Shown: positions 53,610 through 64,000, counted from the first letter of the stretch. The stretch: DNA of 64,000 bases from Aurantiacibacter poecillastricola (GCF_030730945.1 NZ_JAVAMS010000002.1:1054001-1118000); one strand, 5' to 3'. The notes: a model not told the origin generated them from the sequence alone. Translations and numbers: made by a program.

Positions 53610-56600
53610 TCTTCTTCTCCTTGGGGTTGGGTTGGCCGTTCCGGCCGGGGACGACGCAGCAACAGATAGGCTGCGGGAAGCACGAACATGGACAGGAGCG
53701 GCGCGGTGATCATCCCGCCGATCATCGGCGCGGCGATGCGGCTCATCACTTCGGAGCCAGCCCCAGTGCCGATCAGGATCGGAAACAGGCCGGCGAGGAT
53801 GACCGCGACGGTCATTGCCTTGGGCCGGACGCGCAACAATGCCCCTTCACGGATGGCGGCGGAGACTTCCTCCGCATCCGGGTCCTCACCGCGCCGCTCC
53901 AGCGCAGCTTTCAGATAGATCAGCATGATGACGCCAAATTCGGCTGACACCCCGGCCAGCGCGATGAAGCCGACGGCGGTCGCGACCGACTGGTTGTATC
54001 CCATCAGGTAAAGCAGCCAGAAGCCGCCTGTCAGCGCGAACGGCAAGGTGCCCATGATGAGCAGCGCCTCGTCGAACCGGCGGAAGATCAGGTAAAGCAG
54101 CAGGAATATGATCGCGAGCGTAGCCGGAACGACGATCTGCAGACGTTCGTAGGCCCGCGTGAGATATTCAAACTGCCCGGCATAGGACAGGCTGACGCCC
54201 GGAGGCAGATCGACCTCGGCCGCGATAACCTCCTGCAGATCGCCAACCACAGAAGACAGATCGCGCCCGCGCACATCGATATAGACATAGCTTGTGGGAC
54301 GGCCCTGTTCGCTCTTGAGCATGGGCGGGCCGCTGGTCACACGCACCTGCGCAACGGTACCAAGCGTGATCTGCTGACCAGACGGGGTCAGCACCGGCAG
54401 ATTGCGCAGCTCGTCGACACTGTCGCGGATCTCGCGCGGATAGCGAACATTGATCGGGTATCTTGCGAGGCCTTCGACTGTACGGGCCACATTGGCACCG
54501 CCAATTGCGCCGGAGACGATCTGCTGCACGTCGGCGATGTTGAGACCGTAGCGGGCCGCTTCCAGCCGGTCGATATCGACATCGACATAGCGGCCTCCCG
54601 ACAGCCTTTCAGCCAGCGCAGAACTGACGCCGGGAATGTTCTTTGCCGCCTGTTCGATCTGGAGCGCGACGCGTTCCAGCTCGCCGAGATCTTCGCCCGA
54701 AACCTTGACCCCGATCGGGCTCTTGATCCCGGTTGCGAGCATGTCGATCCGGTTGCGGATCGGCGGCACCCAGACATTGGCAAGGCCAGGCACCTGCACG
54801 GCGCGGTCCAGTTCCTCGACCAGCATATCCGGTGTCATGCCCTCGCGCCACTCATCGCGTGGTTTGAAGCGGATGGTCGTCTCGAACATTGTGAGAGGGG
54901 CGGGATCGGTGGCGGTATCGGCGCGCCCGGCCTTGCCGAACACGGTTTCGACTTCCGGTACGGTCATGATCAGCCGGTCGGTGCGCTGTAGCAGCGCTGA
55001 CGCCTCTCCGGGAGACAATCCAGGCAGGGCGCTGGGCATGTAGAGCAGGTCGCCTTCGTCGAGCGGCGGCAGGAATTCGCCGCCAAGCCGCGAGAAGGGA
55101 ACGAGCGTGGTCAGGAAGACCAGCCCAGCGATGACCAAAGCGGTCTTCGGGCGGCGCATCACCCAGTCTAGCCCGGGCCGATAGGCCCGGGTCAGCACGC
55201 GATTGACCGGGTTGCTGTCCTCTGCCGGAATCTTTCCGCGCACCAGCCATCCCATCAGCACCGGAACCAGAGTGATCGACAGGATCGCAGCAGCCGCCAT
55301 GGCATAGGTCTTGGTAAAGGCCAGCGGTGCGAACAGCCGTCCCTCCTGCGCCTGCAAGGTGAACACCGGCAGAAACGACAAGGTGATGATCAGCAGGCTG
55401 AAAAACAGCGCCGGGCCGACTTCCTTCGAGGCATCCGCGACGATCCGCCAGCGCTCCTGGACGGACAGAACCGTGTCAGGGTTCTCCTCGGCCCAGCGCT
55501 CCAGATGCTTGTGGGCGTTCTCGATCATCACCACCGCAGCATCGACCATCGCGCCGACCGCGATGGCGATCCCGCCAAGAGACATGATGTTCGCGTTTAC
55601 GCCCTGAAAGCGCATCACGATGAAGGCCGCGAGCACGCCGAGCGGAAGGGTGACGACCGCGACGAGTGCCGAGCGCGCGTGCCACAGGAACAGCAGGCAC
55701 ACCAGGGCAACGACAATGAATTCCTCGATGAGCTTGGAGGTCAGGTTTTCGACCGAAGCATCGATCAATTGCGAACGGTCGTAGGTGGTGACGATCTCGA
55801 CCCCTTCGGGCAGGCTTGCCTGCAATTGTTCGAGCTTCGCTTCGACCGCCGCAATTGCGCTGCGCGCATCGGCGCCCTGGCGCAGAATGACGATACCGCC
55901 GGCAACCTCGCCTTCGCCGTTGAGTTCCGCAATGCCGCGCCGCAGCTCCGGGCCGATCTGGATATTGGCCACATCGTCCAGCGTTACCGGAGTGCCGCCC
56001 GCTTGGGCGCGCAAGGGTATGCTGCGAAAATCCGCCAGCGTGCCGAGATAGCCCGAGGCACGGACCATATATTCGGCCTCGCCCATTTCGACGATAGAGC
56101 CCCCGGTTTCCTGATTGCCTGCCTGCACCGCGCGGACCACTTGCGCGTGCGTCACGCCCAGCGAAGCCATGCGATAGGGGTCGAGCACGATCTGGTACTG
56201 CTTGACCATGCCGCCCACGCTGGCGACTTCGGCGATGCCGGGAATGGTTTTCAGCTCGTAGCGCAGGAACCAGTCCTGCAGGCTCCTGAGCCCGGCCAAG
56301 TCGTGACCGCCGCTGCGGTCGACCAGCGCATATTCGTAGATCCAGCCCACCCCGGTTGCATCAGGGCCGAGTGTGCTCTGAACCCCGTCGGGCAAGCGGT
56401 TCTGGACCTGGTTCAGATACTCCAGAACGCGAGAGCGCGCCCAGTAGAGGTCGGTCCCGTCCTCGAAGATCACATAGACGTAGCTGTCTCCGAAAAAGGA
56501 ATAGCCGCGCACGGTCTTGGCACCGGGGACCGACAGCATGGTCGTGGCCATCGGATAGGTCACCTGGTCCTCGACGATACGGGGCGCCTGACCTGGATAG

Positions 56601-56755
56601 TTCGAGCGGATCACCACCTGTACATCGGAAAGGTCCGGCAGGGCATCGACGGGCGTTGTCCGTACCGCCCAGAAACCGGCCAGCGCCAACCCTATCGCTG
56701 CCAGCACCACGAAAAAGCGATTGGCGATCGAGCTATCGATAATGCGCGCGATCAT
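53588..56755 (-). CDS. cusA: CusA-type copper/silver RND efflux pump
   Basis: The 1055-residue inner-membrane antiporter is closely similar to E. coli CusA. It keeps the methionine triad context: [20 protein letters not shown] and [14 protein letters not shown]. Hydrophobic helices flank two large periplasmic loops, and [12 protein letters not shown] and [12 protein letters not shown] are near the end. The start ATG at 56755 overlaps the cusB stop. The longer frame to 56893 is a shadow. With CusB and CusC it forms the export complex. Confidence 0.95.
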   Translation of the reverse strand: MIARIIDSSIANRFFVVLAAIGLALAGFWAVRTTPVDALPDLSDVQVVIRSNYPGQAPRIVEDQVTYPMATTMLSVPGAKTVRGYSFFGDSYVYVIFEDGTDLYWARSRVLEYLNQVQNRLPDGVQSTLGPDATGVGWIYEYALVDRSGGHDLAGLRSLQDWFLRYELKTIPGIAEVASVGGMVKQYQIVLDPYRMASLGVTHAQVVRAVQAGNQETGGSIVEMGEAEYMVRASGYLGTLADFRSIPLRAQAGGTPVTLDDVANIQIGPELRRGIAELNGEGEVAGGIVILRQGADARSAIAAVEAKLEQLQASLPEGVEIVTTYDRSQLIDASVENLTSKLIEEFIVVALVCLLFLWHARSALVAVVTLPLGVLAAFIVMRFQGVNANIMSLGGIAIAVGAMVDAAVVMIENAHKHLERWAEENPDTVLSVQERWRIVADASKEVGPALFFSLLIITLSFLPVFTLQAQEGRLFAPLAFTKTYAMAAAAILSITLVPVLMGWLVRGKIPAEDSNPVNRVLTRAYRPGLDWVMRRPKTALVIAGLVFLTTLVPFSRLGGEFLPPLDEGDLLYMPSALPGLSPGEASALLQRTDRLIMTVPEVETVFGKAGRADTATDPAPLTMFETTIRFKPRDEWREGMTPDMLVEELDRAVQVPGLANVWVPPIRNRIDMLATGIKSPIGVKVSGEDLGELERVALQIEQAAKNIPGVSSALAERLSGGRYVDVDIDRLEAARYGLNIADVQQIVSGAIGGANVARTVEGLARYPINVRYPREIRDSVDELRNLPVLTPSGQQITLGTVAQVRVTSGPPMLKSEQGRPTSYVYIDVRGRDLSSVVGDLQEVIAAEVDLPPGVSLSYAGQFEYLTRAYERLQIVVPATLAIIFLLLYLIFRRFDEALLIMGTLPFALTGGFWLLYLMGYNQSVATAVGFIALAGVSAEFGVIMLIYLKAALERRGEDPDAEEVSAAIREGALLRVRPKAMTVAVILAGLFPILIGTGAGSEVMSRIAAPMIGGMITAPLLSMFVLPAAYLLLRRPRPERPTQPQGEEECVTQPS

Positions 56756-58263
56756 TGCCCGGTTTTCCGGATCGAGACGATGCGCGGACCCGTACTGGCT
56801 TGCACAAATGTGAAGGAGACCCGGTCGCCGCGCGCGAAACCGCGCAGCTGTTCCGGTCCTTCGCTGGCGAAGGGCATGGTCATCGCCGGCCATTCGAGCG
56901 CAGGCACCGGACCGTGGCGCAAGGTCACGCTGTTGGCGTTTATGCGCTCGATCGTCCCGGTCGCGCGATAAGTCTGTGGCTCATCTGCATCGTCCGATCC
57001 TCGGTCTTCGCTCGCACCGGATGGTGCCTGATCGACGGGACGCACGTCGATGCCGGCAAGGCTGGCTTCGGAATCGAGCAGGAACTGGCCCGAGGTGACC
57101 ACTCTCTCTCCTGCAGCCAGCCCGGCAAGGACTTCGGTCCGTCCGTTCGCTTCGCGGCCGATACGGATTTCGGCGGGCCGATAGCCGCCGCCTTCCTGCG
57201 CGATCATCACCAGGGTCCGCTCGCCGGTGCGAATGACAGCTTCCGAAGGGACCAGCAGCGCTTCGCGCCGTTCAGGCGCGAGCATCACTTGGGCAAACAT
57301 GCCAGGCTTGAGCCGCAGGCCCGGATTGGGCATCGCTGCCCGCACGGTGATCGTGCGGCTCGCATCCTGCGCGCTCGGCAGAATGGCGATGATGCGTCCG
57401 GCAAACCGTTCGCCGGGAAAGGCAGTGAGCGTGGCGCTCACCGGCTGCCCGACACGCGCGTTGCCAGCCAGTGCCTCGGGTACCGCCGCCTCGAGCCAGA
57501 TCGGACTGTACCCGCTGATCTCGGCCAGCGATTGGCCCGCCGCCACGGTCATGCCCGGCCTTACCCCGAGCGACGTGATCGCGCCCGATTGCGGTGCAGT
57601 GACGGTGATGATCGTTTGCGGCCGTCCGCTTCGGGCGACCGAGGCGATCATCGAGTCCGGCATGCCAAGCAGCCGCAGGCGCTCGCGAGCGGCCCGGGTC
57701 AACGCTTCGTCGCCGGTTGCGGCAACAGCAAGATACTCGTTTTGTGCGCCGCCCCATTCGGGCACCAGAATGTCGACGATCGGAGCGCCTCTGGCAATCA
57801 GGTCCTGCGGTGCATGGCCGTAGGTCCGCTGAACATAGCCGCCGGCGCGCGGCTGAACGATCGCCATCTCGCTGCCGTTATAAGCGAGCGTGCCGGTGAC
57901 GCTGATTTCGGGCTCCAGCACGCCATATTCCGCTTCAGCAGTCCGGATCCCGAAATTCTGGACGAGCGTCGAATCGATGCTCACACCCCCGGCGCCCTGC
58001 GCGTCGCCGCCCGCACATTTGGGAACAAGCTGCATGTCCATGAAAGGAGATTTGCCCGGCTCGTCGAAGCGCTGATCAGGGACCATCGGATCGTACCAGT
58101 AGAGCACGTCCTCGCAGCCCGTATCGGTCGCTGCATCGCCGCCGCCGCTCTCGCCGCCGAGCGTGGACAAACCATAGCCCGCCAACAAACTGACCAGAGC
58201 AATGCCAAGCCCAGCCGCATACATGCGCTGGCGCGGTGTGAATCGTTCGAGCGCGGAGTTCAT
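56752..58263 (-). CDS. cusB: CusB-type periplasmic adaptor with metal-binding N-terminus and fused CusF domain
   Basis: The 503-residue RND adaptor has one membrane anchor ([20 protein letters not shown]). An N-terminal heavy-metal-binding-domain-like segment ([20 protein letters not shown] with Met-rich DMQLVPKC) follows, then the lipoyl/barrel-sandwich ([20 protein letters not shown]-type loops), a beta-barrel, and a CusF domain at the end ([21 protein letters not shown]). A second stand-alone CusF in the operon makes this redundant but not unusual. Confidence 0.92.
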   Translation of the reverse strand: MNSALERFTPRQRMYAAGLGIALVSLLAGYGLSTLGGESGGGDAATDTGCEDVLYWYDPMVPDQRFDEPGKSPFMDMQLVPKCAGGDAQGAGGVSIDSTLVQNFGIRTAEAEYGVLEPEISVTGTLAYNGSEMAIVQPRAGGYVQRTYGHAPQDLIARGAPIVDILVPEWGGAQNEYLAVAATGDEALTRAARERLRLLGMPDSMIASVARSGRPQTIITVTAPQSGAITSLGVRPGMTVAAGQSLAEISGYSPIWLEAAVPEALAGNARVGQPVSATLTAFPGERFAGRIIAILPSAQDASRTITVRAAMPNPGLRLKPGMFAQVMLAPERREALLVPSEAVIRTGERTLVMIAQEGGGYRPAEIRIGREANGRTEVLAGLAAGERVVTSGQFLLDSEASLAGIDVRPVDQAPSGASEDRGSDDADEPQTYRATGTIERINANSVTLRHGPVPALEWPAMTMPFASEGPEQLRGFARGDRVSFTFVQASTGPRIVSIRKTGQ

Positions 58264-59495
58264 GGCCTGCTCTCCCCGTAGGTGAGTCGCAGCCTCACCG
58301 CCGCCTCGACAGCTGCCTGTTCGCGCTCGAGTATCTCCAGTTCGAGCAGCGCGAGCGCGGATTTCGCCGCAATGACATCGACGAGATCGGCACGCCCGGC
58401 CGCGAAGCTGGCTGTCTCGAGGTCGGCGCGGTCGCGCGCCAGCGGGAGAAGCTCGTCACGCGCGCGTTCCCATTGCCGCACTGTGCTGCGCCAAGTGGCC
58501 AGATCGGCTTCGAAGCCGGCAACCAAGGCGCGCCTGCGATCCTCGCGCTCGGCCGATGCGGCGGCGGCCTCGGATTCGGCTGCGGCAATGCGCGGATTCT
58601 GCCGCCGGTCGGTAAAGATCGGTAGTGTAATGGACCCCATGATCGACACCGCATCGCCGAAATCGGGGTTGCGGCGACCATAGGTGGCGCTCACGCCGAA
58701 ATCGGGTCGTTTCTCGGCGCGTGCGAGCGCGACACCGGCTTCGGCCCGGCCTCGTTCGGCATCGGCCAGCAGGATTTCGGGATTGCTCTCGAGCTCGAAC
58801 CGCAGCCGTTCCTGATCGAGGACAGCCGATGGCGCGGCACCCAGAGCAACCGGATCTGCGAGCGGTACATATCGGGAAATCTGCGCTTGCGCCGCGTCGC
58901 GCTCGGCTTCGATAGCGGTAATCGCATCCTCAATTCCGAGTAGCTCGCGCCGGATGGCCAGACTCTCTGCCGGGCGGGCCGACCCCGAAGCGACAGCACT
59001 GTTGGCCACCGGAACGAATGCTCTCAGTTCGTCGAGCGCGCCTTGGGCAAGATGAAGCCGCGCTTGCGCATAATGGAGCCGGACCCAGGCCGTTCCCGCA
59101 TCGGCGAGAAGAATACGCTCGGCCATGCCAAGGCGTGCCTCGGCGAGGCGCACTTCCGAACTGGCAACGCCGAACCTCGCCCGTCGACGGGCGAGATTGG
59201 GGATTTCCTGCTCGATACCGATTGCGATCTGCGTGGGGAGTTGCCGGTCTGGGTCGAACGCGGCAGGTCCGGTCACAGGAAGGTTCATGATCCCTGCACG
59301 CACACGCGGATCGGGAAGCTCGTCCGCCGCCTCTGCTGCTTCGCGCCGTGATTGAACACGCAGCGCGCCAGCTTCCAGAACGGGCTGTTCGCCCCGTACC
59401 GCTGCAAGTGCTTCCTCGTATCCGACAGACTGTGCTTGTGCAGTCTGCGCGGCGAGCAGGGCCGAAAACGGCACCCAGCCAATTCGCCAATCCAT
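58260..59495 (-). CDS. cusC: CusC-type outer-membrane efflux protein
   Basis: A TolC-family trimeric outer-membrane channel, with a signal peptide (ALLAAQTAQAQ) and two helical repeats (VGYEEALAAVRGEQPVLEAGALRVQ; later LVDVIAAKSALALLELEILERE). The length of 411 residues from the ATG at 59495 is typical. The stop overlaps the cusB start as ATGA. It is the first certain gene of the cus operon. No shared ECF-type promoter lies before it, so this operon is controlled otherwise. Confidence 0.9.
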   Translation of the reverse strand: MDWRIGWVPFSALLAAQTAQAQSVGYEEALAAVRGEQPVLEAGALRVQSRREAAEAADELPDPRVRAGIMNLPVTGPAAFDPDRQLPTQIAIGIEQEIPNLARRRARFGVASSEVRLAEARLGMAERILLADAGTAWVRLHYAQARLHLAQGALDELRAFVPVANSAVASGSARPAESLAIRRELLGIEDAITAIEAERDAAQAQISRYVPLADPVALGAAPSAVLDQERLRFELESNPEILLADAERGRAEAGVALARAEKRPDFGVSATYGRRNPDFGDAVSIMGSITLPIFTDRRQNPRIAAAESEAAAASAEREDRRRALVAGFEADLATWRSTVRQWERARDELLPLARDRADLETASFAAGRADLVDVIAAKSALALLELEILEREQAAVEAAVRLRLTYGESRP

Positions 59496-59618
59496 AATTC
59501 TCACTCTTTCAAAGCAAGCTGACCGGGAAGGTCCACGGCGCACGCGGTCAATCGACCGGGCGCTGGGCCTGTTTATCCGTCAAGCTCGCAAGCGATGCGA
59601 TGCACCGCCCGGGAAATG

Positions 59619-60029
59619 CTAGATGGTGAGCTGGCGTTGTGGAGGTGGCGATTCCGGCGGTAGCGGCTGGCTCTCGAGCCTGCTGGCACTCGCGGAAAGG
59701 TACTGAGGCGCAACAAAAAGCGGTTCTGTATGCGCCAGTCCCGAGCCGGTAAGCGCCAGGGGCGGAAAACAATTCATCGCAACGAGACAATCGAGTGTCA
59801 TCTCGCAGCAAGGCCCGTGCTGCTCGGCATTGTCCTTATCGGCCATCACCTGCTCGGGCATTGTGTGATTGGGCATGCCTTGCACCATTTCAGCGCAATC
59901 AGTCGTTCCGGCCACTTCAATCTGCGGAACAGCTGCCTGTGCTGCGTCCTGCACAAACAGGCCGAAGCTGAAGCAGATCAAAGTAAGAGCACGAATATAC
60001 GTCACCGGTTTGGGATAGTCCGAACGCAT
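59619..60029 (-). CDS. Exported Cys-rich hypothetical protein upstream of cusC
   Basis: The ATG at 60029 gives 136 residues with a signal peptide (ALTLICFSFGLFVQDAAQA). The mature part is Cys/Met-rich (DCAEMVQGMPNHTMPEQVM, HGPCCEMTLDCLVAMNC) and could bind copper or form disulfides. The C-terminal tail is Pro/Ser/Gln-rich. No family is recognised. It lies 123 bases before cusC on the same strand, so it may be the first gene of that operon. A longer TTG start at 60092 lacks a clear ribosome-binding site. Confidence 0.6.
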   Translation of the reverse strand: MRSDYPKPVTYIRALTLICFSFGLFVQDAAQAAVPQIEVAGTTDCAEMVQGMPNHTMPEQVMADKDNAEQHGPCCEMTLDCLVAMNCFPPLALTGSGLAHTEPLFVAPQYLSASASRLESQPLPPESPPPQRQLTI

Positions 60030-60124
60030 ACGATGTGCAAGTCGGTTATCAGGCTGAAGACAAAGGTCAGATTTATGTTTTCGCTTCAGCAAACCCGAAG
60101 CCCAAACCTATTGCTCAAATTTGC

Positions 60125-60568
60125 CTAACAGCAACCTGACTTTGACGCTTCCTCGGTGGGTTCCGATACCTCACGCACCAGATCGCCGGTCTCTTTTTCG
60201 TTCGCGTGCCGAGCAATGTCGGCTTGTGAAACGATGCCGCAACATTTGCCACTCTCGTCCACAACAGGAAGCCGCCGAACTTTGTTGTCCTCCATTTTGC
60301 TGCGACAATCATCGACACTCGTGTCGGGTGTGACAGTAATCGGAGAGCTTGTCATCACGTCTTCTACCGACGTGTCAGAAGACTTGCCGTCTGCGACGCA
60401 GCGACAAGCAATGTCACGATCGGTAATCACTCCGACCAGTGTGCCGGAATCATCTACAACCGGAATTTCGCCGCAGTCGTTTTTCACCATGAGATTAGCG
60501 GCCTCCCGTACCCTGGTCGAAGGATTGCAGCATGCAGGATTCGAGGTCATCACATTCTTGGCTTCCAT
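60125..60568 (-). CDS. Protein with two CBS domains
   Basis: The 147-residue product has a tandem CBS pair: NVMTSNPACCNPSTRVREAA to GVITDRDIACR, then DVMTSSPITVTPDTSVDD to GIVSQADIARHA. Such pairs bind adenosine nucleotides. There is no fused effector. It ends with SKSGCC, a Cys pair that might respond to redox or metal. GGAG lies seven bases before the ATG at 60568. It is separate from the cus operon by 95 bases. Confidence 0.88.
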   Translation of the reverse strand: MEAKNVMTSNPACCNPSTRVREAANLMVKNDCGEIPVVDDSGTLVGVITDRDIACRCVADGKSSDTSVEDVMTSSPITVTPDTSVDDCRSKMEDNKVRRLPVVDESGKCCGIVSQADIARHANEKETGDLVREVSEPTEEASKSGCC

Positions 60569-60998
60569 GATATGTCTCCAATTTCTATTAAATACCTGAA
60601 TATTTGCGTACCATTGCAACGGCGAGGCGCCGGATAATGTTCCTCTCGCATTTCCGGATGAAATCGATATGGACGAACGGGCACGGTCATGCCGAACGAA
60701 AGCTGTAGAATGGCATTCGCCACCTCATGGAAGGCGCTAGCATCTGAATAGGCCTTACCCAGAAGCCCAGGAATACAGAAGTATGGGTCCGCCGAGAGGC
60801 GTGAGGCACAGGCACCGGCCCGCTTCATTGCTCTTCACAGTCTCCGCAGCGATAGCCGCCCTAATGCAAGTGTCTGCCCGCTTTATGAAGAATTCGCGGC
60901 CATCTCTCGTCTCAGTCTTCATGATGTTGAAGATCGGGTAGCAGCGATAAGTAACTGCTTTTTCAATAGTCCGTGTGCGGGACAATCATCGAACGCTC
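60569..60998. other. Region without a convincing gene (430 nt)
   Basis: The stretch between the CBS gene and the aldehyde dehydrogenase gene holds only short frames on the minus strand, without ribosome-binding sites. One of them (about 60755-60985) has protein-like composition and could be a remnant. The 60 bases next to the CBS gene are AT-rich and probably carry its promoter. Confidence 0.5.
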
Positions 60999-62405
60999 CT
61001 ATCGATCTGATCGAAAACCATCCTCTGGCCAGTTCCAGACGGCCATTTTCTCAAGGCTCATATCCTCCATCGTATAGGCGATCCCGCCGACGCCAAGCCC
61101 GGAGCGGCGCAGCCCTGCAAAAGGCATCCAGTCGACGCGGAATGCCGTATGGTCGTTCACCATCACAGCCGATCCCGCCAGAGACTGTATGCAATGATTG
61201 GCGATTGACAGCCGATCGGTGAATATAGCGGCCTGAAAGGCGTAAGGCAGGGCATTGGCCTGCTCGATAGCCAGGTCGATATCGTCATAGCCATACACGC
61301 AGATCACGGGGCCGAAGATTTCTTCCTGGGATACCTTGGCACTTTCGGGAGGATCGACAATGACGGTCGGGGAGAAAAGAGTGTCACTCAGACGGCTTCC
61401 CCCGCACACCAGGGTACCGCCTGCTGCGATGGCTTCATCGACCCAGCGTTCGACGCGGTCGACTTCCTCCGTCCGGATCAAGGGGCCGCATTGGGTTTCA
61501 GCATCGGCGGGATCGCCCACGACCAGCTTTTCGGCAGCTCGCCCCAGGTCATTGGCGAAGTCTTTCAATTCTGCAGCAGGGACGAATACGCGCTGCACGG
61601 AAACGCAGACCTGACCCGAATGATAGAACCCGCCTTTGAGCAACGAGGCGATCACTGCTGCGCGCTCCACGCCGCTGTCCACGATGACCGGCGCCGCGCC
61701 GCCGTTCTCGAGAGCAATGCGGGTTCCCGGCGCCAGCTTCGAGCGAAGCATCCAGCCGATTTTCGCAGAACCGATGAATGAGAAGAACGCCGTGCGCGGA
61801 TCGGTTGCCATTTTTTCGGCGACATCGTTGCTGCACGGAGCGAACCGGCACCAGGCCTCGGGCAGGCCGGCTTCATGGAGAATGCTCACGAAGCTCTGGC
61901 ATGACAGAGGCGTTTCCAGCGCAGGCTTGATGAGAACGGGGCACCCGGCTGCTACCGCCGGTCCGACCTGATGGACGATCAGGTTGAGGGGGTGATTGAA
62001 TGCCGAGATCGCCGCGACAGGACCGATCGGTTCGCGGAAGGTATACGCCGTCCGTCCCGCACCCGCGTCTGTCAGGTCCATGGGGATCTCGTGGCCGCCG
62101 CCATCGCTGAGCGCCTGAACGCACAAGTCGACGCTGTTGATCGCGCGACCGGCTTCCACGCGCGCATCGACCAAGGGCTTGCCGCCCTCCCTGACGATCT
62201 GGAGAGCCAGTTCTTCGGCTCGTTCGCGCATGATATCCGCCGCCCGCCGGAGGATGGCGATACGCTCGTGCACGGCAAGCCAGCAACTGCGGTCGCGGTG
62301 GAGCAACTGCGCTTCATTCAGCCATTCATCGATTTGAGCCCAGTCAACAAGCGGTACTTCTGCAATCGGCGAGCGGTCGAAAGGATTGTGAACGATCGTT
62401 TTCAT
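60999..62405 (-). CDS. Aldehyde dehydrogenase family protein
   Basis: The 468-residue NAD(P)-dependent dehydrogenase has the Asn of SAFNHPLNL, the Glu of IALENGGAAP and the catalytic Cys in GQVCVSVQRVF, and later EEIFGPVICVYGYDD. The start ATG at 62405 overlaps the stop of the TPP enzyme as ATGA; the longer frame is a shadow. Relatives oxidise phosphonoacetaldehyde or lactaldehyde-like substrates. Coupling with the TPP enzyme suggests a shared pathway, for example of an aldehyde made by decarboxylation. Confidence 0.88.
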   Translation of the reverse strand: MKTIVHNPFDRSPIAEVPLVDWAQIDEWLNEAQLLHRDRSCWLAVHERIAILRRAADIMRERAEELALQIVREGGKPLVDARVEAGRAINSVDLCVQALSDGGGHEIPMDLTDAGAGRTAYTFREPIGPVAAISAFNHPLNLIVHQVGPAVAAGCPVLIKPALETPLSCQSFVSILHEAGLPEAWCRFAPCSNDVAEKMATDPRTAFFSFIGSAKIGWMLRSKLAPGTRIALENGGAAPVIVDSGVERAAVIASLLKGGFYHSGQVCVSVQRVFVPAAELKDFANDLGRAAEKLVVGDPADAETQCGPLIRTEEVDRVERWVDEAIAAGGTLVCGGSRLSDTLFSPTVIVDPPESAKVSQEEIFGPVICVYGYDDIDLAIEQANALPYAFQAAIFTDRLSIANHCIQSLAGSAVMVNDHTAFRVDWMPFAGLRRSGLGVGGIAYTMEDMSLEKMAVWNWPEDGFRSDR

Positions 62406-64000
62406 AGCTCGCACACCTTCGCGCCGAGTTCGTCGATCAGCACCTTCTTGTTTTCGGAATAGTCGACGGGCAGATCGACGATATGCACGCCGCCCGCCTC
62501 GAATGCGTCGTTCAGGACCGCCACAAGATCTGCGCTCCGTTCGACCCGGTGACCGGTCGCTCCATAGCTTTGTGCGTAGGTGACGAAGTCGGGATTGGAA
62601 AAGGTCAGGCCGTAGTCCGGAAAGCCGAGCTGGTCCTGCTTCCAGCGGATCATGCCGTATGCCGCATCGTTCAGGACGAGTACGACGAGGTTCAGGCCCA
62701 GCCTGACGGCCGTTTCCAGCTCCTGCGAGTTCATCATGAACCCGCCATCGCCGCATACCGCGAGAACTCTGCGCCCGGGCGACAGCATCGCCGCCATCAT
62801 GGCGGATGGAAGGCCCGCGCCCATCGTCGCCAATGCATTGTCGAGAAGGATGGTGCCCGGTTCATTCGCAATGTAGTTTCTGGCGAACCAGATCTTGTAG
62901 ATACCGTTGTCGAGCGCAACGATATCATCGCGCGCCATTACGCTGCGTACGTCGGCAACCACGCGCTGGGGGACCATCGGAAAACGTTCGTCGTCGCTGG
63001 TTTCGGAAATGTGCGAAGCAATCTCGTGATGCAGGGCGGTATAATAGCTGCGATCGCACTGCAGCTTGCCATCCAGGCGGTTTCCCAGCCGCTCGACCGA
63101 ACCGGCAATGTCACCGATTACCTCCAGCTGCGGGAAATAGACCTGATCGACTTCGGCCGCCTTGTAATTGATATGGATGACGGTCTGCCCGCCCGGCTCC
63201 ATGAAGAAGGGCGGCTTCTCCACCACGTCGTGACCGATATTGACGATCAGATCGGCCTTCTCGATCGCGCAGTGAACATAATCGCCCGACGATAGCGCCG
63301 CGGTGCCCAGATAGAGCTCGTTATCTTCATCGACCACGCCCTTGCCCATCTGGGTGTCGAAGAAGGGAAAGCCGGTATCGGCCACGAATTTGCGCAACGC
63401 CTTCGAAGCGCGGCGGCGGTTTGCTCCGGCTCCGATCAGCAGTAATGGCCGCTCAGCCGCGATGATCCGCTCGGCCGCTTCGTCGAGCGCCGCATCTCCG
63501 GCGACCGCATAACGCCTGTGATGCGGCGGTATGACCGGTTCGATCGTTTCCTCTTCAGCGATATCTTCCGGAAGCTCGAGCAGCACAGCGCCCGGTCTTT
63601 CTTCCTGCGCCAGGCGGAAACCCTCGCGAACGAGCGAGGGGATGCGATTGCCGTTCACGATCTGGGTCGAAGCCTTGCATAGCGGCGTAAACAGCGAAAC
63701 AACGTCGACAATTTGGAACTGCGCCTGTTTCGATGTCTTTATCGGTTTCTGCCCGGTGATGATGATGAGCGGAAAGGCCCCGAGCGCGGCATAGGCTGCC
63801 GGAGTTGTCAGGTTCGTCGCACCAGGCCCGAGAGTTGCGAGGCAAACCCCCGCCTTGCCGGTCAGACGGCCATAGGTCGCCGCCATGAAGCCCGCACCTT
63901 GCTCATGGCGCGTCAATACCAATTCGATTGAGGACGTGCGCAGGGATTCCAGCAGGTCGAGGTTTTCTTCGCCGGGAACGGCAAAGATGTATTCCACCTC
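62402..64000 (-). CDS. Acetolactate synthase-like TPP enzyme (5' truncated by window)
   Basis: The visible part starts EVEYIFAVPGEENLD, a few residues after the usual beginning, and includes the catalytic Glu in TRHEQGAGFMAA. The central FAD/nucleotide-like domain and the TPP motif CGDGGFMMNSQELETAVRLGLNLVVLVLND follow. It may be catabolic acetolactate synthase without a small subunit, or another decarboxylase/carboligase. The pairing with an aldehyde dehydrogenase leaves that open. The frame is open to 64000. Confidence 0.88.
   Translation of the reverse strand, partial: EVEYIFAVPGEENLDLLESLRTSSIELVLTRHEQGAGFMAATYGRLTGKAGVCLATLGPGATNLTTPAAYAALGAFPLIIITGQKPIKTSKQAQFQIVDVVSLFTPLCKASTQIVNGNRIPSLVREGFRLAQEERPGAVLLELPEDIAEEETIEPVIPPHHRRYAVAGDAALDEAAERIIAAERPLLLIGAGANRRRASKALRKFVADTGFPFFDTQMGKGVVDEDNELYLGTAALSSGDYVHCAIEKADLIVNIGHDVVEKPPFFMEPGGQTVIHINYKAAEVDQVYFPQLEVIGDIAGSVERLGNRLDGKLQCDRSYYTALHHEIASHISETSDDERFPMVPQRVVADVRSVMARDDIVALDNGIYKIWFARNYIANEPGTILLDNALATMGAGLPSAMMAAMLSPGRRVLAVCGDGGFMMNSQELETAVRLGLNLVVLVLNDAAYGMIRWKQDQLGFPDYGLTFSNPDFVTYAQSYGATGHRVERSADLVAVLNDAFEAGGVHIVDLPVDYSENKKVLIDELGAKVCEL

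Noticed and set aside
55505..56971. A 488-codon open frame on the plus strand opposite cusA/cusB
   Set aside because: Shadow of two well-conserved efflux genes.
60755..60985. A 76-codon frame on the minus strand before the CBS gene
   Set aside because: No ribosome-binding site and no family. It may be a gene remnant, but that cannot be shown.
61986..62012. TTGAGGG within the aldehyde dehydrogenase gene
   Set aside because: No CGTA follows at 16 bases and it is inside a coding region.

Overview
The window looks like the chromosome of a GC-rich alphaproteobacterium of the Sphingomonadales, most likely the Erythrobacteraceae. Pointers are a C4-pathway 5-aminolevulinate synthase (hemA), a usg-family gene, an otsB-GH15-otsA trehalose block and the protein sequences in general. 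No rRNA, complete tRNA, transposase, integrase, prophage or CRISPR array was seen. The first gene (era) and the last (an acetolactate-synthase-like enzyme) are cut by the window ends.

Positions 1 to about 32,500 read as chromosomal backbone. A minus-strand run (plsY, dprA, a small membrane protein, topA, a small conserved protein, a CheY-like regulator, an MFS exporter) meets era head on. Then come murI, hemA, a PAS-GGDEF-EAL-PilZ protein, a serine hydrolase, a TraB-like protein whose ribosome-binding site lies in a hairpin, a polyamine pair (ornithine-type decarboxylase and deoxyhypusine-synthase-like enzyme), lemA/DUF3137, a threonine-dehydratase-like enzyme, a MAPEG protein, the trehalose block, a CAP-domain secreted protein, a TauE/SafE permease, groES-groEL with a CIRCE-like operator, usg, and an 809-residue protein I do not recognise.

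At 32,810-32,905 there is a 17-base copy of what looks like a tRNA 3' end, followed by two AATACCCCC repeats. I read this as the left edge of an inserted element. To its right, nearly every gene to about 60,600 relates to copper, silver or other heavy metals: small His/Met-rich exported proteins, copB and copA, a three-gene ECF sigma system of the CnrYXH type, a methyltransferase-DUF411-DUF5676 operon, an operon of permease, glutaredoxin-MauE fusion, K+-channel-like protein and DUF305, a persulfide-dioxygenase/rhodanese protein, and a long minus-strand operon (cusC, cusB, cusA, cusF, Tat multicopper oxidase, P1B-type ATPase).

The main discovery is a shared promoter motif, TTGAGGG-N16-CGTA, with identical spacing at five places in the island. 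Each lies 30-55 bases upstream of a gene or operon: the His/Met-rich protein gene, copA, the sigma operon itself, the methyltransferase operon and the permease operon. It most likely defines the regulon of the island's own ECF sigma factor. The sigma factor's sensor keeps all five metal-ligand residues of CnrX at identical spacing, although the regulon looks copper-related.
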